DNA of 14,793 nucleotides from JACCVL01 sp038233135 (GTDB lineage Bacteria > Actinomycetota > Actinomycetes > Propionibacteriales > Nocardioidaceae): positions 1 through 14,793 of the forward strand of contig JBBSMN010000056.1 in the NCBI GenBank assembly GCA_038233135.1, given 5' to 3'. Numbering within the stretch: the stretch's first letter is position 1; the number at the start of each line of letters is the position of its first letter. The notes under the pieces were generated by a model. The model was not told the origin of the DNA. It did not search any database and saw nothing but the letters and a program-made list of their open reading frames with translations. Of this stretch, positions 7,335-13,805 are shown one piece after another. The translations under genes and the position numbers were made by a program.

Positions 7335-7469
7335 TGCCGGTCGGCGCCGCACACGTTCGCTCGAGATCTCGAGCAACATCTGGGTCTGTCTGCCACCGGG
7401 GACGGATGCCACAGCTCTGCTGGAACGCGGCGCCCAGAACGAGACCCCGTCCGTGGGTGACCTGTGGCA
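7323..7469 (+). promoter_or_regulatory. rplS (L19) 5' leader with alternative complementary segments
   Basis: The 182-nt gap (7312-7493) contains CTGTGGCA twice (7323-7330 and 7462-7469) and its complement TGCCACAG once (7407-7414). It also contains GTGGCAGAC (7325-7333) with its exact 9-nt complement GTCTGCCAC (7388-7396). The helix 7407-7414 with 7462-7469 would end 5 nt before the rplS Shine-Dalgarno sequence (7475-7481). The layout resembles a folding leader that could control L19, but no folding was computed. Confidence 0.45.
7359..7374 (+). repeat. Perfect 16-bp palindrome in the trmD-rplS gap
   Basis: GCTCGAGATCTCGAGC equals its own reverse complement. It lies 25 bp downstream of the possible rplS -10. 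As RNA it could fold a 6-bp stem with a GATC loop. No T-run follows, so it is not an intrinsic terminator. A dimeric repressor operator or leader hairpin is possible. Confidence 0.75.
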
Positions 7470-7493
7470 CCGACGAGGAAGCGACGAAAAACC

Positions 7494-7853
7494 ATGACCA
7501 ACGCCATCGATGTCGTCGATGCCGCCTCGGTGCGCTCCGACATTCCCGTGTTCCGCGCAGGTGACACGCTGAAGGTCCACGTACGGGTGATCGAAGGCAC
7601 CCGGTCGCGCGTCCAGCTGTTTCAGGGTGTGTGCATCCGGCTGCAGGGCTCCGGTGTCCGGCGCTCCTTCACCGTGCGCAAGATGAGCTTCGGCGTCGGC
7701 GTGGAACGGACCTTCCCGCTGCACACCCCGATCATCGAGAAGATCGAGGTCGCCACCCGCGGTGACGTCCGGCGCGCCAAGCTCTACTACCTGCGCAGCC
7801 TCCGCGGCAAGGCGGCCAAGATCAAGGAGCGCCGCGAGCCGACCGGCGCCTGA
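7494..7853 (+). CDS. rplS: 50S ribosomal protein L19 (bL19)
   Basis: bL19 sits at the 30S-50S interface. ATG 7494 gives 119 residues, normal for the family, starting MTNAIDVVDAASVRSDIP. GAGGAAG (7475-7481) lies 12 nt upstream, a long but usable spacing. An in-frame GTG at 7464 would add ten residues without homology and was not chosen. Recognisable segments are FRAGDTLKVHVRVIEG, LFQGVCIRLQGSGV, SFTVRKMSFGVGVERTFPLH and RRAKLYYLR near the C-terminus. The gene is set apart from trmD by a 182-nt gap, which suggests its own control in addition to read-through from the rpsP operon. Confidence 0.97.
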   Translation: MTNAIDVVDAASVRSDIPVFRAGDTLKVHVRVIEGTRSRVQLFQGVCIRLQGSGVRRSFTVRKMSFGVGVERTFPLHTPIIEKIEVATRGDVRRAKLYYLRSLRGKAAKIKERREPTGA

Positions 7854-7865
7854 TGGGCGACCGCC

Positions 7866-7871
7866 TAGGCT
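7866..7871 (+). promoter_or_regulatory. Candidate leaderless -10 hexamer TAGGCT of lepB
   Basis: TAGGCT ends 6 nt before GTG 7878, so the expected transcription start is the G of the start codon. No Shine-Dalgarno sequence is visible in the 24-nt gap after rplS. Both facts favour a leaderless lepB message. The -35 is weak. Confidence 0.5.
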
Positions 7872-7877
7872 GCACCG

Positions 7878-8591
7878 GTGACCTTGAGCCGAACGAAGGC
7901 TGACGACCCGTCCATGAGCGCCGGCAACGACAAGAATCCGCTGCCGTTGTGGCAAGAGGTCATCGTCCTGCTGACGACCGCGCTGGTCCTGGCCATCGTG
8001 GTCAAGGCTCTCTTCGTCCAGGCGTTCTTCGTGCCGTCCGGCTCGATGGAGCCGCAGTTCGTCGAAGGCGACCGGATCATCGTCGAGAAGATCTCGTACT
8101 GGAACGACGACGTGCACCGCGGCGACGTGGTGGTCTTCGACGACCCGGGGGGTTGGCTCGGCGTCGCGGAGAGCCGTGAGGCGACCGGTGTCGTGCAGCA
8201 GGGGCTCGAGGCAATCGGTCTCTACCCCACCGGGGGACACCTGGTGAAGCGCGTCGTCGGCGTCGGCGGCGACCGGGTCGAGTGCTGCGACAACCGCGGG
8301 GACGTCACCGTCAACGGCGTCCGGCTGCGCGAGAGCGGCTACCTCAAGGACGGCGTCTCCCCCTCGGAGCAGACGTTCGACGTCAAGGTCCCCACCGACT
8401 CGCTGTGGGTGATGGGGGACAACCGGCTGCAGTCCGGCGACTCGCGCGTGCACATCGGCGACACCGGCGGCGGATTCGTGCCGGCGGACGCGGTGGTGGG
8501 CAAGGTGTGGTCGATCGTGTGGCCGCTGGGCCGGGTCGAGATTCTCGACCGGCCGACGATCTTCGACGCCAAGCCGCTCGACCAGCCGTAG
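7878..8591 (+). CDS. lepB: Signal peptidase I (LepB)
   Basis: LepB is the membrane serine protease that removes signal peptides from exported pre-proteins. The 237-residue protein has one N-terminal membrane segment (about 27-50, after PLPLWQEV). The catalytic box PSGSMEP follows, with Ser56. EGDRIIVEK and RGDVVVF come next, then the Lys box LVKRVVGVGGD with Lys124, and GDN(R)..SGDSR (180-190). The catalytic domain would lie outside the membrane. A Cys-Cys pair (C136-C137) is notable but its role is unknown. GTG 7878 is chosen from the -10 spacing; ATG 7914 is an alternative that would shorten the cytosolic tail by 12 residues. The TAG stop overlaps the -10-like motif of rnhB. Confidence 0.95.
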   Translation: MTLSRTKADDPSMSAGNDKNPLPLWQEVIVLLTTALVLAIVVKALFVQAFFVPSGSMEPQFVEGDRIIVEKISYWNDDVHRGDVVVFDDPGGWLGVAESREATGVVQQGLEAIGLYPTGGHLVKRVVGVGGDRVECCDNRGDVTVNGVRLRESGYLKDGVSPSEQTFDVKVPTDSLWVMGDNRLQSGDSRVHIGDTGGGFVPADAVVGKVWSIVWPLGRVEILDRPTIFDAKPLDQP

Positions 8592-8594
8592 GCT
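8589..8594 (+). promoter_or_regulatory. Candidate leaderless -10 hexamer TAGGCT of rnhB, built on the lepB stop codon
   Basis: The first three bases are the lepB stop codon TAG. The hexamer ends 8 nt before ATG 8603, which places transcription start at or just before the A of the start codon. No Shine-Dalgarno sequence is present in the 11-nt gap. A partial -35 (TTCGAC, 8562-8567) is 21 nt away, longer than ideal. Confidence 0.45.
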
Positions 8595-8602
8595 CGCGGC
8601 TG

Positions 8603-9274
8603 ATGAGCACCCTTCCCAAAGGCGCCACCGTCCGTCGCGACGCCGGGCTGCACGGCTACGAGCGGGCGCTGCGCAGAGTCGGGCTGGCCCCGGTGGCCGG
8701 TGTCGACGAGGCGGGGCGCGGGGCCTGCGCCGGACCGCTCGTCGCGGCAGCGGCGATCCTGCCCGAGGGCCGGCGCGGCCTCGTGCCGGGCCTGGCCGAC
8801 TCCAAGCTGCTGACCCCGGCCGCCCGGGAGCGTTGCTACCGGCACGTCGTCGACCGTGCCGTCTCCTGGTCGGTGGTGGTCGTCCCCGCTGACAGCTGCG
8901 ACCGGTTGGGCATGCACGTGGCCAACGTCGAGGCCCTGCGCCGCGCGCTCGCCCGGTTGGCCGTACGCCCGGCATACGTGCTCACCGACGGCTTCGGCGT
9001 CGACGGCCTGGGGGTTCCGGGGCTCTCGGTCTGGAAGGGCGACCGGGTCACGGCGTGCATCGCAGCCGCCTCGGTCATCGCCAAGGTCACCCGCGACCGG
9101 ATCATGACCGACCTGCACGAGCGGTTCCCGGCGTACGGCTTCGACGTGCACAAGGGCTACGTCACCCGTGCACACCAGCAGAGCCTGGCCGCGTCCGGCC
9201 CGTGCGTTGAGCACCGACGCCGCTTCGTCAACGTCCGCAACGCCCAGCGAGACCTGGTGGGGGAGAGCAGATAG
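8603..9274 (+). CDS. rnhB: Ribonuclease HII
   Basis: RNase HII cuts RNA-DNA hybrids and removes single ribonucleotides from DNA. The protein is 223 residues from ATG 8603, where similarity begins; the frame runs upstream through lepB but without sense. Active-site motifs are AGVDEAGRGACAGPL (32-46) with D35/E36, LADSKLL (64-70), VLTDGFG (126-132) with D129, VWKGDRV (143-149) with D147, and ASVIAKVTRDRIM (156-168). HKGY and H-rich segments near the end are also typical. It is probably transcribed with the DUF2469 gene, which starts 3 nt after its stop. Confidence 0.96.
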   Translation: MSTLPKGATVRRDAGLHGYERALRRVGLAPVAGVDEAGRGACAGPLVAAAAILPEGRRGLVPGLADSKLLTPAARERCYRHVVDRAVSWSVVVVPADSCDRLGMHVANVEALRRALARLAVRPAYVLTDGFGVDGLGVPGLSVWKGDRVTACIAAASVIAKVTRDRIMTDLHERFPAYGFDVHKGYVTRAHQQSLAASGPCVEHRRRFVNVRNAQRDLVGESR

Positions 9275-9277
9275 CAG

Positions 9278-9586
9278 ATGAGCACCGAGGACCTGGAGCA
9301 GTACGAGGCCGAGATGGAGCTGGCGCTGTATCGCGAGTATCGCGACGTGGTAAGCATCTTCACCTACGTGGTCGAGACCGATCGTCGCTTCTACCTGTGC
9401 AACTCCGTCGACGTGAAGGTCCGCGCCGAGGCCGGTGACTCCTACTTCGAGGTGACGATGGCCGACGCCTGGGTCTGGGACATCTACCGGCCGGCCCGGT
9501 TCGCCAAGAAGGTGAAGGTGCTGACCTTCAAGGACGTCAACGTCGAGGAGTTGTCCACCAGCGACCTCAAGGTGCCCGGCTCCTGA
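9278..9586 (+). CDS. DUF2469 family protein, actinobacteria-specific, function unknown
   Basis: The 102-residue acidic cytosolic protein reads STEDLEQYEAEMELALYREY at its start, then RDVVSIFTYVVETDRRFYLCN, VEVTMADAWVWDIYRPARF-like text and KVLTFKDVNVEEL. This is the DUF2469 family (Rv2901c type), which I recall only from actinobacteria and nearly always after rnhB. It has no signal peptide, membrane segment or catalytic motif that I recognise. ATG 9278 is 3 nt after the rnhB stop and has a purine-rich GGGGGAGAG about 11 nt upstream inside rnhB, so the two are probably co-translated. Confidence 0.93.
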   Translation: MSTEDLEQYEAEMELALYREYRDVVSIFTYVVETDRRFYLCNSVDVKVRAEAGDSYFEVTMADAWVWDIYRPARFAKKVKVLTFKDVNVEELSTSDLKVPGS

Positions 9587-9622
9587 GAGTTGTCCCCAAC
9601 CGCCCTGGGAACGCCAACCAAA

Positions 9623-9658
9623 CCACCTGGCGATCGACCAGTCTCTGGTCGGAGGTGG
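9623..9658 (+). promoter_or_regulatory. Hairpin sequestering the ribosome binding site of yraN
   Basis: CGACCAG (9635-9641) pairs exactly with CTGGTCG (9645-9651) around a 3-nt loop. CCACCT (9623-9628) pairs with AGGTGG (9653-9658), with an asymmetric bulge between the stems. The 3' arms contain the Shine-Dalgarno sequence GGAGGT (9651-9656), 6 nt before ATG 9663. The structure could limit initiation. No T-run follows, so a terminator is unlikely. Confidence 0.6.
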
Positions 9659-9662
9659 ACAC

Positions 9663-10046
9663 ATGGGCAGGTCCGGCGGTGTGGTGCGCGGCGCGGTCGG
9701 CGCCTTCGGCGAGGACGTGGCGGCTCGGCACCTGGTCGATCGCGGCCTGATCGTTCTCGACCGCAACTGGCGCTGTGCAGCGGGCGAGATCGACCTCGTG
9801 GCCCGCGACGACGACGTGCTGGTGATGTGCGAGGTCAAGACCCGACGAGGTGACGGGTTCGGTGCGCCTGCGGAGGCGGTGGACCGGCGCAAGGCAGCCC
9901 GGCTGAGACGCCTTGCCGTGCTCTGGCTCGATGCGCATCCGGTCCGGGCGAGCCAGGTGCGCATCGACGTGATCGGCGTGCTGATGCCGCCGCGCGGTGC
10001 GCGTGGCGGCACCGTGCGGGTCGAACACCTGGTCGGGGTTTGTTGA
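9663..10046 (+). CDS. yraN: YraN/UPF0102 family nuclease-like protein
   Basis: The 127-residue protein has the restriction-endonuclease-like fold motifs of UPF0102. GAFGEDVAARHLVDRG contains an early acidic residue (E17). RNWRCAAGEIDLVARDD has the GEID core (41-44), and VMCEVKTRRG has E57 and K59 of the E-x-K element. The family is often annotated as a predicted endonuclease and its substrate is not established. GGAGGT at 6 nt supports ATG 9663. The gene is commonly followed by comM and dprA, as here. Its TGA stop shares one base with the comM ATG. Confidence 0.92.
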   Translation: MGRSGGVVRGAVGAFGEDVAARHLVDRGLIVLDRNWRCAAGEIDLVARDDDVLVMCEVKTRRGDGFGAPAEAVDRRKAARLRRLAVLWLDAHPVRASQVRIDVIGVLMPPRGARGGTVRVEHLVGVC

Positions 10047-11650
10047 TGGCCCTGGCACGCACCCGGTCGGTGAGCATCGACGGCATCCGCGGGCACGTCG
10101 TCGAGGTCGAGGCCGACATCGCCAGCGGGTTGCCCGGCACCGCGCTGGTGGGCTCTGTGGACGGCTCCTTGAGCGAGGCGCGCGATCGCTGTCGGGCGGC
10201 GGTGGTCAACAGCGGCCGGCCGTGGCCCGGTCGCAAGGTGACGATCGCGCTGTCACCGGCGTCGCTGCCCAAGACCGGGGCGCACTATGACCTCGCGATC
10301 GCGGTGGCGGTGCTCGCGGCGGCCGGTGCTGTGCCGGCGGCCCCGCTGGCCGACGCGGTGCTGCTCGGTGAGCTGGCGCTCGACGGACGGTTGCGGGCCG
10401 TGCCCGGTGTGCTGCCCGCGACGCTGGGGGCGCTGCGTTCCGGCTTCACGCGCGTGCTGGTGCCCGAGGCCAACGCCGCCGAGGCGCAGCAGGTCGAGGG
10501 CATGCAGGTCGTGGCGGCGCGTTCTCTTGCCCACGTCATTTGCCTGCTCACCGGCGAGGAGCCGCCTGACGACCCCCCCGTCGAACCGCTGTGGCAAGGC
10601 GGCGAGCTCGTCTGGAGCGGCGAGGACCGGGTCGCTGGGCTCGACCTCCGGGACGTCCTGGGCCAGGACGACGCCCGCTTCGCCCTCGAGGTGGCTGCAG
10701 CCGGCGGTCACCACCTGCTGCTGTCCGGACCGCCCGGTGCCGGCAAGACCATGCTCGCCGAGCGACTGCCCGGGTTGTTGCCCGACCTGGACGCCGAGCA
10801 GCGGCTCGAAGTGAGTGCCGTGCACTCGGTGGCCGGGGTGCTCACCCCCGACAACCCGCTGCTGCGCCGCCCACCCTTCGTCGACCCGCACCACAGCGCC
10901 AGCATGGTCAGCATCGTCGGGGGCGGCAGCAGGGTCGTCCGACCGGGTGCGGCGAGCCTGGCCCACCACGGGGTACTTTTCATGGACGTGGCGCCGGAGT
11001 TCAACTCCGGGGTCCTGGAGTCGCTACGCCAGTGCCTCGAGAGCGGCGTCGTGACCATCAGCCGAGCCAGGGGGCGGGCCGCCTTCCCGGCGCGCTTCCA
11101 GCTGGTGCTGGCCATGAACTCGTGCCCGTGCGGACAGCCCGGCCGCGAGTGCTCGTGCGCGCCTACCGCGAAGCGGCGCTATGCGGCCCGCCTGTCCGGC
11201 CCGATCCGGGACCGCATCGACGTCGTCCGCAGCGTTGAAGCGGTCAGCCACAGCCAGGTGCTGGACCAGCTGGCCCGGCCGGAGGCGACCCCCGTCATTG
11301 CCGCGAGGGTCGCAGCGGCCCGGGACCGGCAGCGCGCTCGACTGGCCGACACCCCGTGGCGCCGCAACGCCGACGTCCCCGGGGCGGAGCTGCGGCGCCG
11401 GTGGTCACTGGCGCCGGAGGTGATCTCCGCCCTCGACGACGGCCGGCACCGCGGCCGCGTGAGCGCACGCGGCATCGACCGGGTCGTCCGCATCGCCTGG
11501 ACGCTGGCCGACCTGAGCGGCAGGGACCGGCCCGGCGAGGTCGACCTGCGGGTTGCGCTGTGCCTGCGTGCCGGCAGGGTCCTGCCAGGCTCCAGCAGGG
11601 CACGACCCACGCTCGCGTCGGCCGCCGAGCTGGGACGGGCAGCGTCGTGA
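10046..11650 (+). CDS. comM: YifB/ComM-family Mg-chelatase-like AAA+ ATPase with altered Walker B
   Basis: ComM is a hexameric helicase-like AAA+ protein that promotes branch migration during integration of transformed DNA in some bacteria; in actinobacteria its role is unproven. ATG 10046 overlaps the yraN TGA (TGATG); a TTG at 10040 would add two residues. The 534-residue protein has an N-terminal Lon-like domain (SGLPGTALVGSVDGSLSEAR, 28-46; SPASLPKTGAHYDL, 70-83). The Walker A is GPPGAGKT (228-235). The insertion with cysteines C360, C362, C369 and C371 (SCPCG...CSC) is likely zinc-binding. SGPIRDRID (384-392) and a C-terminal helical domain follow. Walker B reads LFMDVAPEF (311-319): the usual DE is D314-V315. 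The first metal-coordinating Asp is intact. Confidence 0.94.
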   Translation: MALARTRSVSIDGIRGHVVEVEADIASGLPGTALVGSVDGSLSEARDRCRAAVVNSGRPWPGRKVTIALSPASLPKTGAHYDLAIAVAVLAAAGAVPAAPLADAVLLGELALDGRLRAVPGVLPATLGALRSGFTRVLVPEANAAEAQQVEGMQVVAARSLAHVICLLTGEEPPDDPPVEPLWQGGELVWSGEDRVAGLDLRDVLGQDDARFALEVAAAGGHHLLLSGPPGAGKTMLAERLPGLLPDLDAEQRLEVSAVHSVAGVLTPDNPLLRRPPFVDPHHSASMVSIVGGGSRVVRPGAASLAHHGVLFMDVAPEFNSGVLESLRQCLESGVVTISRARGRAAFPARFQLVLAMNSCPCGQPGRECSCAPTAKRRYAARLSGPIRDRIDVVRSVEAVSHSQVLDQLARPEATPVIAARVAAARDRQRARLADTPWRRNADVPGAELRRRWSLAPEVISALDDGRHRGRVSARGIDRVVRIAWTLADLSGRDRPGEVDLRVALCLRAGRVLPGSSRARPTLASAAELGRAAS

Positions 11651-12843
11651 AGGGTCCGGCCACGACGGGCGACCGCCTGGCTCGGGCGTGGCTCAGCGCC
11701 TGCGTCGAGCCGGGGCTGCCTGCGGTTGCCGCACTCATCGACAAGGTCGGTCCCGGTGCGGCCATGAAGGCGATTGCCGCGGGTCGACCCGTGCCGGGGG
11801 TGACCGGTGCGCACGACAACTCGCCTGACGTCACCGCCGGCGCCGTGCTGGCTCGTGCACGGCATGCCGACCTGCGGCTGTTGTGCCCCGAGGATGCGCA
11901 GTGGCCACCGGCGCTCCGCGACCTCGGGCATGCCGGCGTGCTGCACGGCCGGGGCGGCCCGCCGTACGCGCTGTGGGTCCGCGGCGACCGCGACCTCAGC
12001 GAGCTGGTCGCACCGGCGGTGGCCATTGTCGGCGCCAGGTCCTCAACGGCCTATGGCGACGAGGTCGCGGCCGACATCGCCGCTGGTGTCACCGGTGCGG
12101 GCATCTGCGTGGTGAGCGGAGCGGCCTACGGGATCGACGCGGCGGCGCACCGCGGTGCCCTTGCCGTCGGCGGCCGCACCGTGTCGGTCCTCGCCTGCGG
12201 GGCAGACGTCGTCTATCCGCGAGGTCACGAGGGGCTGCTGCTGCGGGTGGCCGAGCAGGGGTTGGTCGTGAGCGAGGCGCCTCCGGGTGCGCACCCGACC
12301 AAGGTGCGCTTCCTGGCGCGCAACCGCCTGATCGCCGCCGTCACCAGGGCAGTGGTGGTGGTCGAGGCATCCTGGCGCAGCGGGTCCCTGAACACGCTGA
12401 AGTGGGCGGGCCAGCTCGGGCGGGTGGGTCTCGGCGTGCCGGGTCCCGTCACCAGCGCCACCTCGACCGGCGTGCACCTGGCCATCCGCGAGCAGCGGGC
12501 CGACCTGGTGACGTGCGCCGCCGAGGTCCGTGAGGCGATCGCGCCGATCGGCGCCGACCGGGTGGACGGCTCCCCGACGTGGGGGTTGGGTGAGCGGCGA
12601 GACACCGACGGTCTCGATCGGGTGCACCTGGCCGTGCTCGAGTCCCTCCCCGCAGCGACCGCCGAAGCGTCCGCGGCCGACGAGGTCGCCCGCCGGTGTG
12701 GCCACGACCCGAAAACGGTCCGCCAGGTGCTCACCACGCTCGCCGAGCAGGGTCTGGTCGGCTGTGAGAACGGGCGGTGGCGAGTCCGCCGGCGGCGCGT
12801 CCGCTTGTCCGCAGAGGGTGCGGGCCGCACGCTGCTGGGATGA
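11647..12843 (+). CDS. dprA: DNA processing protein DprA (Smf)
   Basis: DprA binds single-stranded DNA and loads RecA, chiefly in natural transformation, though it is kept in many non-competent bacteria. GTG 11647 overlaps the comM TGA in a GTGA junction. The 398-residue protein has a poorly conserved N-terminal region (1-75) and then the Rossmann-type core: LWVRGDRDL (109-117), VAIVGARSSTAYG (125-137), VVSGAAYGIDAAAHRGAL (155-172), VYPRGH, and RFLARNRLIAAV (221-232). VVVEASWRSGSLNT (237-250) and GVPGPVTSATSTGVH (263-277) complete the core. A winged-helix-like domain (about 326-380) and a basic end follow. The core looks intact. It has the usual neighbours comM and xerC. Confidence 0.95.
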   Translation: MKGPATTGDRLARAWLSACVEPGLPAVAALIDKVGPGAAMKAIAAGRPVPGVTGAHDNSPDVTAGAVLARARHADLRLLCPEDAQWPPALRDLGHAGVLHGRGGPPYALWVRGDRDLSELVAPAVAIVGARSSTAYGDEVAADIAAGVTGAGICVVSGAAYGIDAAAHRGALAVGGRTVSVLACGADVVYPRGHEGLLLRVAEQGLVVSEAPPGAHPTKVRFLARNRLIAAVTRAVVVVEASWRSGSLNTLKWAGQLGRVGLGVPGPVTSATSTGVHLAIREQRADLVTCAAEVREAIAPIGADRVDGSPTWGLGERRDTDGLDRVHLAVLESLPAATAEASAADEVARRCGHDPKTVRQVLTTLAEQGLVGCENGRWRVRRRRVRLSAEGAGRTLLG

Positions 12844-13805
12844 CCGCGGACACCGAGCCGGCGCCTTCACCTGCTGTGCCAGTTGCTGCCGGCCATAGCG
12901 CGGACACCTGGGATGCGGTGCTGGACGCCTACAGCGAGCACCTGCGTCTCGAACGTGGCCTCTCCTCGCACACGGTCCGCGCCTATCTCACCGACCTGGG
13001 CGATCTGGCCGATCACGCTCGGCGGGCACGGGTCGACACTCCGTCCGGCCTGGACGTGCGCATCCTGCGCGGCTGGCTCGCGCTGCAGCAGACCAAGGGG
13101 CGGGCCCGCACAACGGTCGCCCGCCGTGCGACCTCGGTGCGGGTGTTCACGGCATGGTTGCTGCGGACGGGGCGAACAGACGGCGACGTGGGCGGTCTGC
13201 TGGCGACACCGAAGCGCCGCCGGACGCTGCCCGCCGCCCTACGGGTCGACCAGATGCGCGCAGTGCTCGACCTGGCCGCGTCGGTCGCGGGTCAGCAAGG
13301 CGCGACCGGGGCTAGGGACGTGGCCATCCTGGAGCTGCTGTATGCCACCGGCGTCCGGGTCGGTGAGCTGGTCGGGCTCGACGTGGACGACGTCGACCAC
13401 GAACGTCAGCTCCTGCGGGTGCTCGGCAAGGGCGCCAAGGAGCGCTCGGTGCCGTACGGCCGGCCGGCGGCAGCAGCCCTGCGCGGTTGGTTGGAGCGGG
13501 CCCGGCCGGAGATGGTGGCTGCGCCGAGCGGGCCGGCGCTGTTCCTCGGCGCCCGAGGGGGCCGGATCGACCCTCGTACCGTCCGGCGCACGGTGCACCA
13601 GCGCGTCGCAGTGGCCGATGCCCCCGACGTCGGTCCGCACGGGCTCCGGCACAGCGCTGCCACCCACCTGTTGGAGGGCGGTGCCGACCTGCGGTCGGTC
13701 CAGGAGCTGCTGGGCCACGAGTCGCTGGCGACGACGCAGGTCTACACGCACGTCACCGCCGACCGCCTCCGGGCCGCGTACGCGTTGGCTCATCCGCGGG
13801 CCTGA
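12840..13805 (+). CDS. xerC: Tyrosine recombinase XerC
   Basis: XerC/XerD resolve chromosome dimers at dif during cell division. ATG 12840 overlaps the dprA stop (ATGA). The 321-residue protein has an N-terminal core-binding SAM-like domain (about 24-120; HLRLERGLSSHTVRAYLTDL). The catalytic domain carries Arg173 in YATGVRVGEL, Lys197 in LGKGAKERSVPYG, His267 and Arg270 in PHGLRHSAATHLLEGG, His293 in LGHESL, and nucleophile Tyr302 in TTQVYTHVT. All are present. A XerC rather than XerD label rests mainly on the dprA-xerC-rpsB neighbourhood. Its last 53 bases overlap the oppositely oriented M23 gene. No dif-like site is visible. Confidence 0.94.
   Translation: MTADTEPAPSPAVPVAAGHSADTWDAVLDAYSEHLRLERGLSSHTVRAYLTDLGDLADHARRARVDTPSGLDVRILRGWLALQQTKGRARTTVARRATSVRVFTAWLLRTGRTDGDVGGLLATPKRRRTLPAALRVDQMRAVLDLAASVAGQQGATGARDVAILELLYATGVRVGELVGLDVDDVDHERQLLRVLGKGAKERSVPYGRPAAAALRGWLERARPEMVAAPSGPALFLGARGGRIDPRTVRRTVHQRVAVADAPDVGPHGLRHSAATHLLEGGADLRSVQELLGHESLATTQVYTHVTADRLRAAYALAHPRA

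Noticed and set aside
7464..7493. Earlier GTG start for L19
   Set aside because: It would include the Shine-Dalgarno sequence in the coding region and add ten basic residues absent from the family.
8282..8602. Upstream extension of rnhB into lepB
   Set aside because: The extension is out of frame with lepB and has no similarity; RNase HII homology and the leaderless geometry both point to ATG 8603.
11356..11646. 97-codon upstream extension of dprA
   Set aside because: It lies wholly inside comM in another frame and reads as Arg/Pro-rich nonsense; the GTG at 11647 in the GTGA junction is the natural start.
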